A stretch of 64,000 bases of DNA from Prorocentrum cordatum (GCA_963575745.1 CAUYUJ010015726.1:345042-409041); one strand, 5' to 3'; shown: positions 50,298-61,669, numbered from the stretch's first letter. Program-made: numbers and translations. Notes: generated by a model from the sequence alone, not told the origin.

Positions 50298-50490
50298 ATG
50301 GCCAGCTAGGCCCGATGCCAAGTGCGAGCGGCCAAACCGAGGCGCAAACCGCGAGGGTGCCATTTGTAGCACTTACTTTCGCGCGCCATGTACCTGCGAC
50401 TTCTGTTTGCGTTGCCAGCTAGGCCCGATGCGAAGTGCGGACGGTCAAAGCTGAGGCGCAGGTCGCGAGGTGCCGCTTGAAGCACTTGTC
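50298..50490 (+). repeat. Two-copy ~112-bp repeat
   Basis: GCCAGCTAGGCCCGATGCSAAGTGCG, RAGGCGCARRYCGCGAGG and YTTGWAGCACTT recur at 50301 and 50414. Confidence 0.75.
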
Positions 50491-51165
50491 ATTCGTACTC
50501 CCTTTGGTGCTCCGGACGCGGCGCCGAAGGAATTCTTTGCCTTGATCAAAAAAGGATGCGCGGGCAGATGCATGTGAATGAATGCATGCACGTGGTGGGC
50601 GTGCAGCCGCCCTGCGCGCGCGTGCGCTGGCCGCTCACCTGGACGCGCTCGTGGGGCAAACAATTATCATGGACAAATGCTCGCCGTGGCATTATCCTAC
50701 AACCTGATATGCACATATGGCCTTGTGTGGCTAAACGCTCGTTTTACAGATCCCACTGCCAACTATCTTAAAACATACACACAATACCGCTGGCTGAGGA
50801 GGGCACGGCCTGGCAGCTGAGGAGGGGGAATGAGTGGGAGGCTCAGATTCAATCATGTTCAAAGCTAACTCTGACTCATACTCACTCACTCGCATGAGGA
50901 TTCGCTCGTCTTCGTCGGCCCTGTCGCCCACGCGGACGCATTATTATAGTCAAACTCTCGTAAACAGACGCTCGCTATGGCATGACATAAAACATGACAT
51001 GCACATTTGGGGATCTCCACGCAGTGAGTAATTGTCTTCGGTTTCGGCCTCTGGGTCCCGTTTTCTGGCCCCGGGGCCATCGAACAGGGATCTTGGGCGA
51101 AAACTTGAGGGAAGGAGGACGCAGGAGGCAGGAGGGAGGGGGGGGAGGAGGAGGTAGGAGGCAGG
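50491..51165. other. Intergenic, nothing recognised
   Basis: GACATGCACATTTGGGGATCTCCACGCAGTGAGTAATTG at ~50995 is a diverged piece of the higher-order repeat's closing segment (compare 46465 and 48775). No gene. Confidence 0.45.
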
Positions 51166-51300
51166 TGGGAGGCAAGTAGGAGGGAGGTAGGAGGCAGAAC
51201 GGAAGACGCACGAGGCAGGAAACAGAACGGAGGAGGAGGAGGAGGAGGAGGAGGAGGAGGAGGAGGAGGGAGGAGGAGGAGGACGACAAAGAGGAGGACG
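51166..51300 (+). repeat. GGAGGCAGG and (GAG)n tract
   Basis: GAGGTAGGAGGCAGG words pass into ~60 bp of GAG triplets (51228-51290). Confidence 0.9.
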
Positions 51301-52109
51301 GCATCCTCAGCAGGAGCCCGCGTCGGGAGGTCAAGCTGGGGCTCAGGCTGGAGGTAGAAGGAGGCAGGAGCTAGAACGGAGAAGAGGGAGGAGAATGATG
51401 GCATCTGCGGCAGGAACCCCATTGGGTAGGGCCGAGGTTTGAGCATTAATTTTCGAGGATCGAAGTCTGGTGGCGGTTTGACAATGTGGTCGGCCATTCA
51501 CGGAGGATGAGAAGTATATAGTGCCTAGGCATCGAACGTTTTGAAAACACAAAGGCGGGGTGGTTCGTCGTTTTCGGATTCCGATCTGTTTTCGGGTTCG
51601 GGAGCGTCAGCAAAACGGCTCTGGATGAAAAGCCGGCCTCGGGGAAAGGTTCAAGACTTCGGGGTACCCGACTTGAGCAAAACAAGATATCGGAGATCCA
51701 TGGTGTGGGATGGAAGAGGAGCCGAATCCTCAATCACAAGCGTCAAGATGGTGCGCAAGCCAAGCTGAGTTACAGACCATAATATACAGTGAACCAGCAT
51801 AGGAAGGATGGACAACCTTCCCAAGGGTATCCTTGCATCCTTGCCTCATCGGTCCATCCTTGACCACTGTCGTTGGCCGAGCCCCGCTCGAAAAGCTTCG
51901 AAATTGGCGCCCAAGGCCCTTGCATCCTTATCGCGTATCCTTATACGGGCCAGCTGTATCCGTAAAAGGCTTCGGCCTTTGCCGCCGGCCCCCTCTCTCG
52001 GAGAATGCGGCATGCAAGAGCTGTGTTGTGAGGCCTGGGCGCCGTCGTGAAGCAGCGTCGGAACTCAGAACGGGGGCCACTGGAGATATGAGCGTGCGGG
52101 AAATCGCTG
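51301..52109. other. Intergenic, no gene accepted
   Basis: CATCCTCAGCAGGAGCCC (51302) echoes 44317. A minus-strand frame at 51446-51733 is open but unrecognised. Confidence 0.4.
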
Positions 52110-52265
52110 TTGTTGGCCTCCTGGGCCCCTCTTGGGGGTGCTTTTGGAGCGCTCTTGGGGACCTCTTGGGAGCCTCTTGGGCCGTCTTGGGACCGTTTTG
52201 GGCGCTTTGGTGCACTTTTGGGCTGTCTCGGAGGCCTCTTCTACCGTCTTGGGGGCCTTTTATGG
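52110..52265 (+). repeat. CTCTTGGGNGC motif cluster
   Basis: CCCCTCTTGGGGG, GCTCTTGGGGACCTCTTGGG, GCCGTCTTGGGACC and GTCTTGGGGGCC. A member of the dispersed TCTTGGG regions. Confidence 0.65.
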
Positions 52266-52289
52266 AGGACTGTCGCCTCTAAAATGCGA

Positions 52290-52600
52290 GCGCTGCGTAC
52301 GTTATAAGGGTTTATCATTTCAGGGGCGCGAAGAACTTGTAATTTACGAGGGATCGTGGCTTCTGGGGCACAGATACGTTGTAAATTACGAAAGAGTATT
52401 GCCTCGGAGATGCGAATGTTGCGCAATGTACTAGGAAGTATGGTCCGGGGAGCGCGAGCACAGCATGATTTGCTAGGGTTGATGGCCTCGGGGACGCGAA
52501 CATTGTATAAGTTACTTCGGATTAAGGCCTCGGGGGCGCGAAGATGCTGCATTCTGCTAGTAATTATGGCTTCGAGGGTGCGAATTTGAAGTATTTCTAT
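52290..52600 (+). repeat. ~50-56-bp tandem repeat, about six units
   Basis: The motif GGCCTCGGGG(A/G)CGCGAA + variable middle + (T)TACKNNR recurs near 52322, 52370, 52410, 52450, 52487, 52533 and 52570. Units are diverged. Confidence 0.75.
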
Positions 52601-52789
52601 GTGTCCCAGAACCCCCCAGAAATTGTGATACCCCCCAGGTGAAGGTAAACAGGTCCCTTTTCGGCTCCCTTTCCTCGCACGAACTTCAACAACTCGCAGT
52701 AGGAAGCAGAACATCGAAATATACCATCGGAGGCTGGAAACTGGAACTGAAGCAGGGAGCAGCAAGCCTAAGCCGCGGAGCCTGATTGC

Positions 52790-53090
52790 TCCAGACATAC
52801 GTGTATATATCGATGTACTTGGATACATGGTATATGAAAATATCAGGATCGATAGGTCGACATTTCTATATATATTTAGAGAGATCGGTATATATGCATA
52901 GTAGATACAGACATGAACATAGACATCGAATATACATGATGTATGGTAGATGTATACACATGTATGTGTATGAATCGAATCTCGAAATACTTGAGCTGTA
53001 CAAATACGTATGTATATATAAGTGTACACATATATGTATCTAAGTTTAGTGCAGATGTATACATGTAGAGAGAGAGAGAGAGAAAAAGAG
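52790..53090 (+). repeat. AT-rich TATATG/CATGTAT low-complexity tract
   Basis: Alternating purine-pyrimidine ATATATAC/GTATGTAT words, then (GA)n at 53067-53095. Its low GC contrasts with both flanks. Confidence 0.8.
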
Positions 53091-54104
53091 AGAAGCAATT
53101 TTCAAAAATCGTATCCAGACCGGCGCACAGTGTCGGTCACCACCCACCAAACCATCCCAGCCCAACCAGAAGGCCCAAATTTGCCTTCTAGTCCCAGTGG
53201 GAGTGGATCGGGGAACATTGAAAACGCACACATGGAACCCATACCCCCTAACCCGAAATTTGGGTTTTCGGGTTGGGTTGGGGTGGTCTGTAGGCAGTCG
53301 GTCGGGGTGCGTGATTGCGAGGACGACGGCAACGAAACAAAAGGAAAGAGCATCACGATATCAATTCACGTCTACACTACTTTCGCGTCGCAGTGTGAAC
53401 CTGTTCTCATCACAGGAGAAGGGAAAAAGGTTTGGGCTGGCCTCCTGGGGGAAGAGAGGCTCAAGTGGGCCTCGGGGAGGGGCGGGGGGGCGCGTCGCCG
53501 CTGGACGCAGCTCGAAGAACGTGTCAGGATGGCTTTCTGGGAACGGGGGCACCGTCGTGAGCGAGAGCGGATTGTCCGACCAGCCCCATCGGGGGTCTCG
53601 CAAAAGCGCGATGCAGTCGTGACGCTGAAACGAGGAGCAGACGGGATCGGAAGGGCTCGGTGTTCCGCAGATCCGTCCACGGGTGTTCCTCTAGCGCACG
53701 TCGTGCACCCAGGCGCTTCCTCTAGCGCTCGTCGTGCACCCAGGCGCTTCCAGTGCCGAAAAAAGCGTCGTTCCTTACGTTGCGTCCCTTATGGTAGGAG
53801 CTTGACTGCATGTAACTCTAAGTTTCTGGGTGCCCGTTGGGCGTCTCTGGGACTCGGAGGGCCTCAGAGCAAATAGACAAGTCCGTGGCGACCACGGCCA
53901 GAGGTCTGGGCCAAGGGAAGAAACGTCGAAACAGAGTCGCCCATTCACCATCGATGCCTGGAGGCATGGGACACGACCTTGCCGAGAAACCTGCTGATTC
54001 ATCATCGTGGACCTATTGGGGATGCGCCTGCAGTGTAACGTCGATCAGGGGTCGAACGTCACCCCCGTCTTCCGGTGTATCCCTATTTCTGCCACCCCCC
54101 CGAG
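53091..54104. other. Upstream flank / possible introns of the RING gene
   Basis: A 33-bp direct repeat (CCTCTAGCGC(A/T)CGTCGTGCAC) lies at ~53688 and 53721. No exon could be assigned; the 5' end of the RING gene must lie in or before this stretch. Confidence 0.35.
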
Positions 54105-54380
54105 GAAGAACACGAAGCACTTCGAGGAGCACGGCGAGGAGGACCACCAGAAGTACCGGGCCTTCAGCAGGAAGGGCACCCGCTTCGCGGAGGACTTGGT
54201 GGAGCAGGTGGAGGGGGATCCGCAGCGCCCCAGCGGCGCTGGTGGACTCAGCAGGACGACCTCCAAGTCCGCACGCCTCGGCGAGAGCAGGGCCACCTGC
54301 AGCATCTGCCTCGAGCAGCGCGTGGCCACGCAGCTGCAGCCGTGCGGGCACGCGCTGGCCTGCGAAGCCTGCGCTCCCAA
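54105..54380 (+). CDS. RING-finger protein, internal exon (first half of RING)
   Basis: The frame reads KNTKHFEEHGEEDHQKYRAF, SRKGTRFAEDLVEQVEGDP, a short Ser/Gly linker and then CSICLEQRVATQLQPCGHAL-ACEACAPK. Cys at 54298, 54307, 54343, 54361 and 54370 and His at 54349 give C-x2-C-x11-C-x-H-x3-C-x2-C, the first six zinc ligands of a C3HC4 RING. The last two ligands are missing here and found at 56618. Family knowledge: such proteins are usually E3 ubiquitin ligases. Acceptor CCGAG|G (54103-54104) follows a pyrimidine tract; the proposed donor is GC at 54381. The donor position is uncertain by a few bases; the exon 5' limit is also inferred. Confidence 0.65.
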
Positions 54381-55034
54381 GCCGCGGCCACAGCCGCCTC
54401 GATCGATCAGCTCGCCCTCTCGCCCTTGCGACGGCCGCCTCCCCCCCCTCCCCTCCCACTCCGCCCTCCGCACCCTCGCGACGACCGCCTGCCCCCCCCC
54501 CCCCTCCTCCTGCTCCGCCCTCCGCGTCGCGCGCCGCCGCTCGCCCGCCCCTCCGCCCCACGGTGGCCGAGCCAAGAGGCATACGCCGAGCGCTTGAAAT
54601 CCTGGAAGAGCAGGCCGGAACGCGCTCACGTCGTGAGTCACGCGTGTGCGCAGTTTGGATCGGCCACGCGGGACCGATGTTGGCGCCGAGTGGCAGCCGA
54701 TGAATGACCACTGCTGAGTCCGCTGCCCCTCGTGGGGTCTATCCCCGCGACCTCCAACAGCAGAGCGCTTCATGAACCACGGAAGTATTAGGCTGCGCCC
54801 CAGAAACATCCCATTCCAGAAAACGAATTCCACCCGCCAGGAACAAAAACATAAAAAAGTGTAGATCGACCAAGCGGCCACGCTCTCCAGGGCAAGCATA
54901 CCGGTGGGCGCTCCACCGTCCGCGCCCCCTCGGCCCGATATGGGCGATCCCGCCACCAGTCCAGCAGGAGCACCCGGTCCCCTGTGTTTATGCGCTCCGT
55001 CGGCAGCCCTGAGACGGGGGTCGATGCAAAGGGG

Positions 55035-55165
55035 GGTCAGCCAGAGCGCCCGATCTTGCAGGATCCTGCAGGGCCAGCCAGGGTCGCCCTGACCTTGGCT
55101 TGGGCGCAGGATCTTCCAGGATCCTTCGCCTTGAGCCAGGCTTGGGCGCAGGGTCTTGCAGGAGC
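55035..55165 (+). repeat. ~27-45 bp CAGGATCYTGCAGG repeats in the RING intron
   Basis: CTTGCAGGATCCTGCAGG (a palindrome), TTGGGCGCAGGATCTTCCAGGATCC and TTGGGCGCAGGGTCTTGCAGGAGCC recur with partial self-complementarity. Confidence 0.7.
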
Positions 55166-56084
55166 CTGCAAGGCCTGACTGACGCGGGTCTGGCTTGGCC
55201 CGAGTCAGAAGATCCCTGACTCCAGAAAGGGCCTCGCCGCCGGCGCCGCCCTCGCCCTCGGCGGACGGCCGGCGGAAGGGAAGCAGCTGCTGGTCCGGGG
55301 GGATACGGTGGGGCCCATGCCAGGAAGCACCCTGCTTGCCTCCAGGGTGCCCTGGGTGTCTTGGGTTTCGATGGTTCTGCCATGGAAAGCGTGACGTTCC
55401 CACACCAAAAATCGATGGACGTCCTGGGGTCTCAGGGTTGAGGTTATTGTGGAAGATTTCTTGCGGTCGGGCCCCCACAGTCTTTCCCCCAGCGAGGGTA
55501 ACCACTGACCCCCTCTATACGACGAGAGCTCTGCAAGGGCGGAAGGCGAAAAAGCGCGAGGCGGAAAGGCGAAGAAGCGAGGGGAGGGCGGCGGAGGCCG
55601 GCGGGCGGCGGCGGAAGCGAAAGCGAGACGTCAACGGTTGTTGGCTTTGGGATTTCCAGAGTCGGCCATGGAGCTCCGACGCAAGGGCGCCGGGGCTGGG
55701 GGTGCTCTGGAGCGCACGGCGCTCTTTCACGCCTAGTCGGCTCGCGAGGGCCATGCGGGGCACCGAGCAGGTGTTCCTGCCCCGAGAAGGTAGCAGAACG
55801 GCGAAGGTAAAAAGACCAGTGCTGTCCACCGTCGCGGGCGGGCTCTGGCTCACCCCGGCCATGGTCGTGCTGGCCTCGCGAGGGTTCTCGTCCCCCCCCA
55901 TTTGGTTTTTTTCTTCATCCTCGAAGCCCAGACATCTTGCAGATCTGTTGTCGACGTGGGCTCCGAGAGCTCTGGACCCCTTCCCCGCTCCGACTTCTCA
56001 TCTCGAGCCGTTCCTTGACGGTCCCAAGGCACGAAAACAGCCCCCAGCGGCGCAAACATTGCCAATAGTTTCCCGTATGTCTGG

Positions 56085-56350
56085 GTCTCGACTTTTCTCG
56101 AGCCGCCGTATGTCTGGGTCGGCCCTGTCGTGTTCCCTCTCGAGGGAGACGATTGAGCTTCTCGCGACGGCCCCGGGATACCGCGGCTCGCCGCTCGTTT
56201 CCGCGGTCGCCCCCGTGCAGGCCCGCGCGACGCGCTGCGCGCCTGCCACCCTGCTCGGGCCGCCCCGATTCGCGACTGCGGACTCGTCCGTTCGTCCCCA
56301 GGGGGGTGATCGAGCCTCTCGCGACGGCCAGGAGACGCCCAGGCTCGCTG
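56085..56350 (+). repeat. Short diverged direct duplications
   Basis: CGTATGTCTGGGTC occurs at 56073 and 56107. GATTGAGCTTCTCGCGACGGCC (56150) is echoed by GATCGAGCCTCTCGCGACGGCC (56308). Confidence 0.6.
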
Positions 56351-56604
56351 CTCGCCTTACGTTGTCCCATCATCGTACTTAAGGACCACATCCCAGAAAT
56401 AATTCGAAAATGTCGAAGCACTACCTGCCCGACACGCCAGCGAAGTGTCGAACGAGTATCGCCTCCAAGGGCCCGGCGCGTGAAAACCCTCGACTCGAGC
56501 TTCGGTACTTTCCTGGTGTTCGACATTCTTTTTGGCGATCAAGGATAAAGAAGGTCGGAACATCATGATGCTCGCCCCTTCTTGTGTCGCCCCCCCCTGC
56601 GCAG

Positions 56605-56680
56605 GCTCGGCGCCACCTGCCCGCTCTGCCAGAGCGCCGTCCGCGAGGTGGTGCCCTGGGCGCCCGCGCAGGAGGCGTGA
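56605..56680 (+). CDS. RING-finger protein, last exon (second half of RING)
   Basis: Too short to stand out as an ORF. After acceptor GCGCAG|G the frame reads LGATCPLCQSAVREVVPWAP and ends AQEA, stop TGA 56678-56680. CPLC (Cys 56618, 56627) supplies the seventh and eighth zinc ligands missing from the upstream exon, and the phase (one base completing a codon) matches the proposed GC donor at 54381. Spliced, the finger is C-x2-C-x11-C-x-H-x3-C-x2-C-x7-C-x2-C. CPLCQSAV is typical of RING C-termini. Confidence 0.65.
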
Positions 56681-56788
56681 GAGCGGCCACCGCGCCCGCT
56701 CTCCCCCCTGGGGCATATGGAGCGCACGGCCGGCACGAGGGCCGAGGTCGGAAATTGGAACATCTACATTTACCATAGGGGAACACAC
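56681..56788. other. 3' flank of the RING gene
   Basis: GC-rich then AT-richer. Leads straight into the foldback element, which may lie in the 3' UTR. Confidence 0.4.
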
Positions 56789-56961
56789 AATGACGTAAAC
56801 ATAAAAACTCTGAGGTCCGCGCGGATTGTTCGGATCGGCGCTGGGGCCCCCTGGCGGGGCCTTTGGCGCCGCCGCTGGCGCGCTCCGCGCGCCAGGGAGG
56901 GGTGTCCAGCGCCGATCTGAGAATTCCGCGCGGACCTCCGAGTTTTTATGTTCATGTCATT
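56789..56961. mobile_element. 173-bp foldback element, second full-length copy
   Basis: The left arm AATGACGTAAACATAAAAAC..GAGGTCCGCGCGGA..GATCGGCGCTGG pairs with the right arm ending ACCTCCGAGTTTTTATG..CATGTCATT over ~57 bp with few mismatches. The central stem CTGGCGCGC-TCC-GCGCGCCAG is shared with the copy at 38884. Outer ends differ from that copy in sequence but not in length or symmetry. Confidence 0.85.
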
Positions 56962-57539
56962 GTTTGTGGCGGGCTGTTTTTCAATCCCAGGACTTCTTGA
57001 AGGTCGGGGACGACGTCGGGGTGGGGTGGCGTATGCTTTCATGAACCGTTGCCCGGGGAACTAACGAAACATGTATACACCAGGGCCTCGTAAACACCAG
57101 GATCCGCTTTCCTGTGCAAATTCCGTGCAGGGCCGGAAAAAGCGTTGGTGTATGGAGTTCGGTTCCTCACAAGGACAAACCAAGATTTGGAGGGGCCCTT
57201 TGGCGCAGGTGATCGGCACCCTCCTGGACTCCCCCCCCCTCCCCCTTTTGGCCCGTGACATGTTTGACCCCTTCCGGGGTCTCCCGGGCCGCCCCCCGCC
57301 GCTCAAGACAGCTCTGCCACCAAGAAGCGACCAGAGCGGCTTGACAGGGCCCAGGACGCCCGAATATTGTTTCAAGGCGGCTCAAGAGGCCAAAACGTCT
57401 TCAGAAGGCTCCAAGATGCGCCACGAGAGGGCCCCAAGAAGCCACAATTGTTCCATCCCTTAGGGCAACGTACATGTTTAGCATATTTGCATTTTGGGCT
57501 TGAACAGCGTCCAAAACGGCCCAAGAGGCCCAAAATATC
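56962..57539. other. Intergenic, nothing recognised
   Basis: No motif or repeat identified before the satellite begins near 57540. Confidence 0.4.
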
Positions 57540-58144
57540 TCCTGCTCGAGACTCCCTTGAGATTCACTCACTGACGAGGCTCTCGCTCGAGACTTCCTCA
57601 AGATTCAGAACCGAGGGTCCCAAGAGCGAAGGCAGTTACATGGTTTAGATGGCCCTCTCGGATTAGTAACATGAAGTGCGGGCCCCAGAGGGAGGGGTTT
57701 CCGACCGAGACTTCCTCAAGATATAAGCCTGTGGAGCCCAAAAGTGTTGACAGTTACATGGTTTGAATGACCCGTTCGGATTGGTAACATGAAGTGCATG
57801 CCCTAAGGGAGAAGTTCCCGCTCGAGATTCCGTTGCGATCCACTCACAGACGAGACTCTCGCTCAAGACTTTGTCAAATTTCAGGCCTAATTAAGGAGCC
57901 CAAAGGTGACGACGGCTACAGGGCTCCGATGACCCACTCGGATGAGTAACATGAAGTGCGGGCCCCAGAGGGAGGGGCTCCCGCTCAAGATTTCCTCAAG
58001 ATTCAGGCCTGAGGAGCCCAAAAGTGACGACAGAGACATGGTTTGGACAACCCGCTCAGATTGGTAATATGAAATGCGGTCCCATAGGGAGGGTCTCCCG
58101 CGTGAGAACCCCTCGCGCTTCTTTCACTGACGTCGTCCCCGCTC

Positions 58145-58430
58145 AAGATCATGATCGATGATTATGATGGCAAGTGGTATTGATGGGATGGTGATGATGA
58201 TGGTGGTCGGATGACTATGAGGATGGTGATGCTGAGTGTGAGAACATGACGAGGTGCAGGGGGTGACAGATGATCATGATAGTGATAGTGATGATGATGG
58301 AGCATGATGAAGATGATAATGATGATGCTGATGATGATGATGGTGGTGGTGGTGTGGTGGTGATGAAAAGAGGAGACTCGAGAGGGTGAGGTGTTCTCCT
58401 GCGCGGGGGGTGTCCAGAAAATGCTTCCGA
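58145..58430 (+). repeat. GAT microsatellite with conserved flank, copy 1
   Basis: GATGATG/GGTGATG triplets, then GAGAGGGTGAGGTGTTCTCCTGCGCGGGGGGTGTCCAGAAAA. The same pair of features occurs at 61670-61850 and 61850-62110. Confidence 0.85.
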
Positions 58431-58559
58431 CGGTAGGACCCCACATGACAATCCCCCAGGCTCTTATGGAAGTAAACCTGATCGCGGTTGTTGTGAGTGC
58501 AGAGGCTCTCTTCCCGTGTCCTCATCGCCCTTTTTCCGTTCGCCCCGGCGGAGGCCCTC

Positions 58560-59020
58560 TTCCCGCCCCCTGCTCTGCCTCCTCCTCTTCGTCGTCCTCC
58601 TGCCTCTTCTCCCCCATTCACTTCCTCCGCCACCCTTTTAGCAAGGGCACGCAAGTCGATGTTCCTAGGCGCCGTTGCCGCTCCGGCCAGCACGGGCGCG
58701 AAATCCGATGGCCAGATCGCGAAGCCGCTGGGGCAACCCCGTTGGCCAAGCCGTTGGGACAACCCCGCGGACCGCTGCGGCGCGGGAGCAAGCCATCGGG
58801 ACAACCGTGCAGGTCTCGAGCTAGTCGCGGCAGCGTTCTGGCGGGAGGCATCGCGAAGCCCAACGCGGCCGCGACCTGCTCCGCCTCAGCCATGGAGTTC
58901 CCCACTCTTTTATCGAATTCCTCGTACGCCTCCGCAGGGAAGCTGGCGGCCCGCACTTCAGGAACTCCTCGCGTGGACGGCCTCAGGATCAGCATATTTC
59001 GCTCGCTTCTTCGCCATTCA
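58560..59020 (-). CDS. Possible coding fragments inside the satellite
   Basis: Minus-strand segments VPEVRAASFPAEAYEEFDKR + VGNSMAEAEQVAAALGFAMP (~58865-58980) and PRNIDLRALAKRVAEEVNGG (~58600-58670) look like protein, with GC-rich third positions. They lie in different frames, separated by a short GGTTGTCCCRAYGGCTTGS triplication (~58720-58810). This could be a small gene with an intron or a captured gene fragment. No domain recognised. Confidence 0.3.
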
Positions 59021-61669
59021 CTCACAGACGAGGCTCCCGCTCAAGACTTCCGCCATATTCAAGATACAACAGGCCAGAAATGACCACAGTTGCAGGATCA
59101 CGATGACCCGCTCGGACTAGTAACATGAGCTGCGGGCCCCAGGGGGGGGAACTCCCGCTTGAGATTTTCCCGCCAGTCGATCACAAACGACGCTCCCGCC
59201 AGAGACACTCTCAATATCAAGCTACAAGAGGACCAAAGTGACGACTTTTAAAAGGTTCCGATGACCCGTTTGGATTATATGAGGTGTGGGCCTTGAGATT
59301 TCTTCGCAGTTCACTCACCGACAAGACCGAGGAGCCCAAAAGTGATGACAATTACAGGGTTCCAAAAACCCCGCTCGGATTAGTAACGGATTACAGGGTT
59401 CCAAAAACCCCGCTCGGATTAGCGATGACATGTATAGGGTTCCGATGATCCGCCCAGAGTCACATGAGCTGCGGGCCCCATCCTTCGGGGGGGTCCTCCT
59501 CAGCTTTCCTCACAGTTCACTCACAGACGAGGTTCCCGCTCGAGATGTTCGCCGCATTCACAATTAAGGAGCCCAAAAGTGACGACAGCGATTGGTTCCC
59601 GATGACTGGTTCGGATTCTGAACATGAGTTGCAGACCCCAGAGGGAAGGGGCTGCCGCCTGAGATCCTCTCGCCACTCAGACGTTCCCGCCAGTGATTTC
59701 TGCCATATTCAGCAGCGAGGATTCCAAGAGTGATGACACGAATTGCGTTCCGATGACCCGCTCGGACTAGTAACATGAGCGGCGGGTGCTAGGGGAGGGA
59801 GTTCACCCTTGAGATCTCCTCGCCACTCAATCACAAACGACGCTCCCGCCAGAGACACTCTCAATATTCATTCAAGCTACAAGAGGACCAAAGTGACGAC
59901 CACTATAGGGTTCCGATGACCCGTTTGGATTATATGAGGTGTGGGCCTTGAGTTTTCTTCGCAGTTCACTCACCGACAAGATTCCCCTTCGAGACGTCCG
60001 CCATATTCAAGACCGAGGAGCCCAAAAGTGATGACAATTACAGGGTTCCAGAAACCCCGCTCGGATTAGTAACGTGAGCTGCCGACGTCATGGGGAGGGG
60101 GCTCCCATTTGACAATTCTTTGCAATTCAGTCACAGACGAGGCTCCCGCTCGAGACGTCCGCCACAATTCAGGATTGAGGGGCCTTAACATGATGACATG
60201 CATACTTTTCCGATGACCCGCGCGGATTAACAACATGAAATCCGGGCCTCATAGGGAGGGGGCCCCCGCCTGAGATTTTTTCGCTGTCACTCACAGACGA
60301 GGCTTCCGCTCGAGACTTCCGCCGTATTTGGGACTGAGGAACCCGAAGGTGATGACATGTATAGGGTTCCGATGATCCGCCCAGAGTCACATGAGCTGCG
60401 GGCCCCATCCTTCGGGGGGGTCCTCCTCAGCTTTCCTCGCAGTTTACTCACAGACGAGGCTCCCGCTCGAGATGTTCGCCGCATTCACGATTGAGGAGCC
60501 CAAAAGTGACGACAGCTACTGGTTTCCGATGACCGGCTCGGATTCTTAACATGAGTTGCAGACCCCAGAGGGAAGGGGTTGCCGCCTGAGATTCTCTCGC
60601 CACCCAGACGCTCCCGCCAGAGAGTTCCGCCATATTCAGCAGCGAGGATTCCAAAAGTGATGACACGAATTGCGTTCCGATGACCCGCTCGGACTAGTAA
60701 CATGAGCTGCGGGCGCTAGGGGAGGAAGTTCCCGCTTGAGATTTCCTCGCCACTCAGTCACAAACGACGCTCCCGCCAGAGACACAAGCTACAAGAGGAC
60801 TAGAGTGACGACAGCTATAGGGTTCCGATGACCCGTTTGGATTATATGAGGTGTGGGCCTTGAGTTTTCTTCGCAGTTCAGTGACCGACAAGATTCCCCT
60901 TCGAGACGTCCGTCATATTCAAGACCGAGGAGCCCAAAAGTGATGACAATTACAGGGTTCCAGAAACCCCGCTCGGATTAGTAACGTGAGTTGCAGACGG
61001 CATGGGGAGGGGGCTCCCACTTGACAACTCTTTGCAATTCAGTCACAGACGAGGCTCCCGCTCGAGACGTCCGCCACAATTCAGGATTGAGAACTGTTCC
61101 GATGACCCGCGCGGATTAACAATATGAAATCCGGGCCTCATAGGGAGAAGGGCCACGCTTGCGATTTTTTGCTGTCACTCACAGACGAGGCTTCCGCTCG
61201 AGACTTCCGCCGCATTAAGGACTGAGGAGCCCGAAGGTGATGACATGTATAGGGTTCGGATGATCCGCCCAGATTCCTCACATGAGCTGCGAGCCCCATC
61301 CTTCGGGTGGGTCCTCAGCTTTCCTCGCAGTTCACTCACAGACGAGGCTCCCGCTCGAGATGTTCGCCGCATTCACGATTGAGGAGCCCAAAAGTGACGA
61401 CAGCTACTGGCTTCCGATGACTGGCTGGGATTAGTAGCATGACCTGCAGGCCCCATAGGGAGGGGTCTCCCACCTGAGATTCCCTCGCCACTCAATCACA
61501 AACGACGCTCCCGCCAGAGACTTCAACTTCTGCCATATTCAGCAGTGGGGATCCCGAAAGTGATGGCAATCATTGAGTTTCGAAGACCCGCTCGGATTAG
61601 TAACATGAGCTGCAGACCGCACAGGGAGGGGGCTCCCGCTTGAGATTTGTTCGCCATTCATTCACGATA

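Larger units (their letters stand above)
54381..56604 (+). other. Candidate 2.2 kb intron of the RING gene
   Basis: Donor AA|GCCGCG (GC type, common in dinoflagellates), acceptor CTGCGCAG|G after a C-rich tract. Frames inside are GC-rich noise with Pro/Ser runs. It contains the repeats annotated at 55035 and 56085. Confidence 0.5.
57540..61660 (+). repeat. ~160-bp satellite with ~0.9 kb higher-order period
   Basis: Monomers contain CTCACAGACGAGGCTCCCGC, TCGAGACTTCCGCCATATTC, GAGCCCAAAAGTGACGACAG, GTTCCGATGACCCGCTCGGA, TTAGTAACATGAGCTGCGGG and CCCCATAGGGAGGGGGCTCC. Different monomer types repeat in order: GATGTTCGCCGCATTCAC occurs at ~59542, 60474 and 61359, i.e. 885-932 bp apart. About 20 monomers are present. 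The array is interrupted at ~58140-59010 by a GAT microsatellite and a coding-like segment. Confidence 0.92.
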
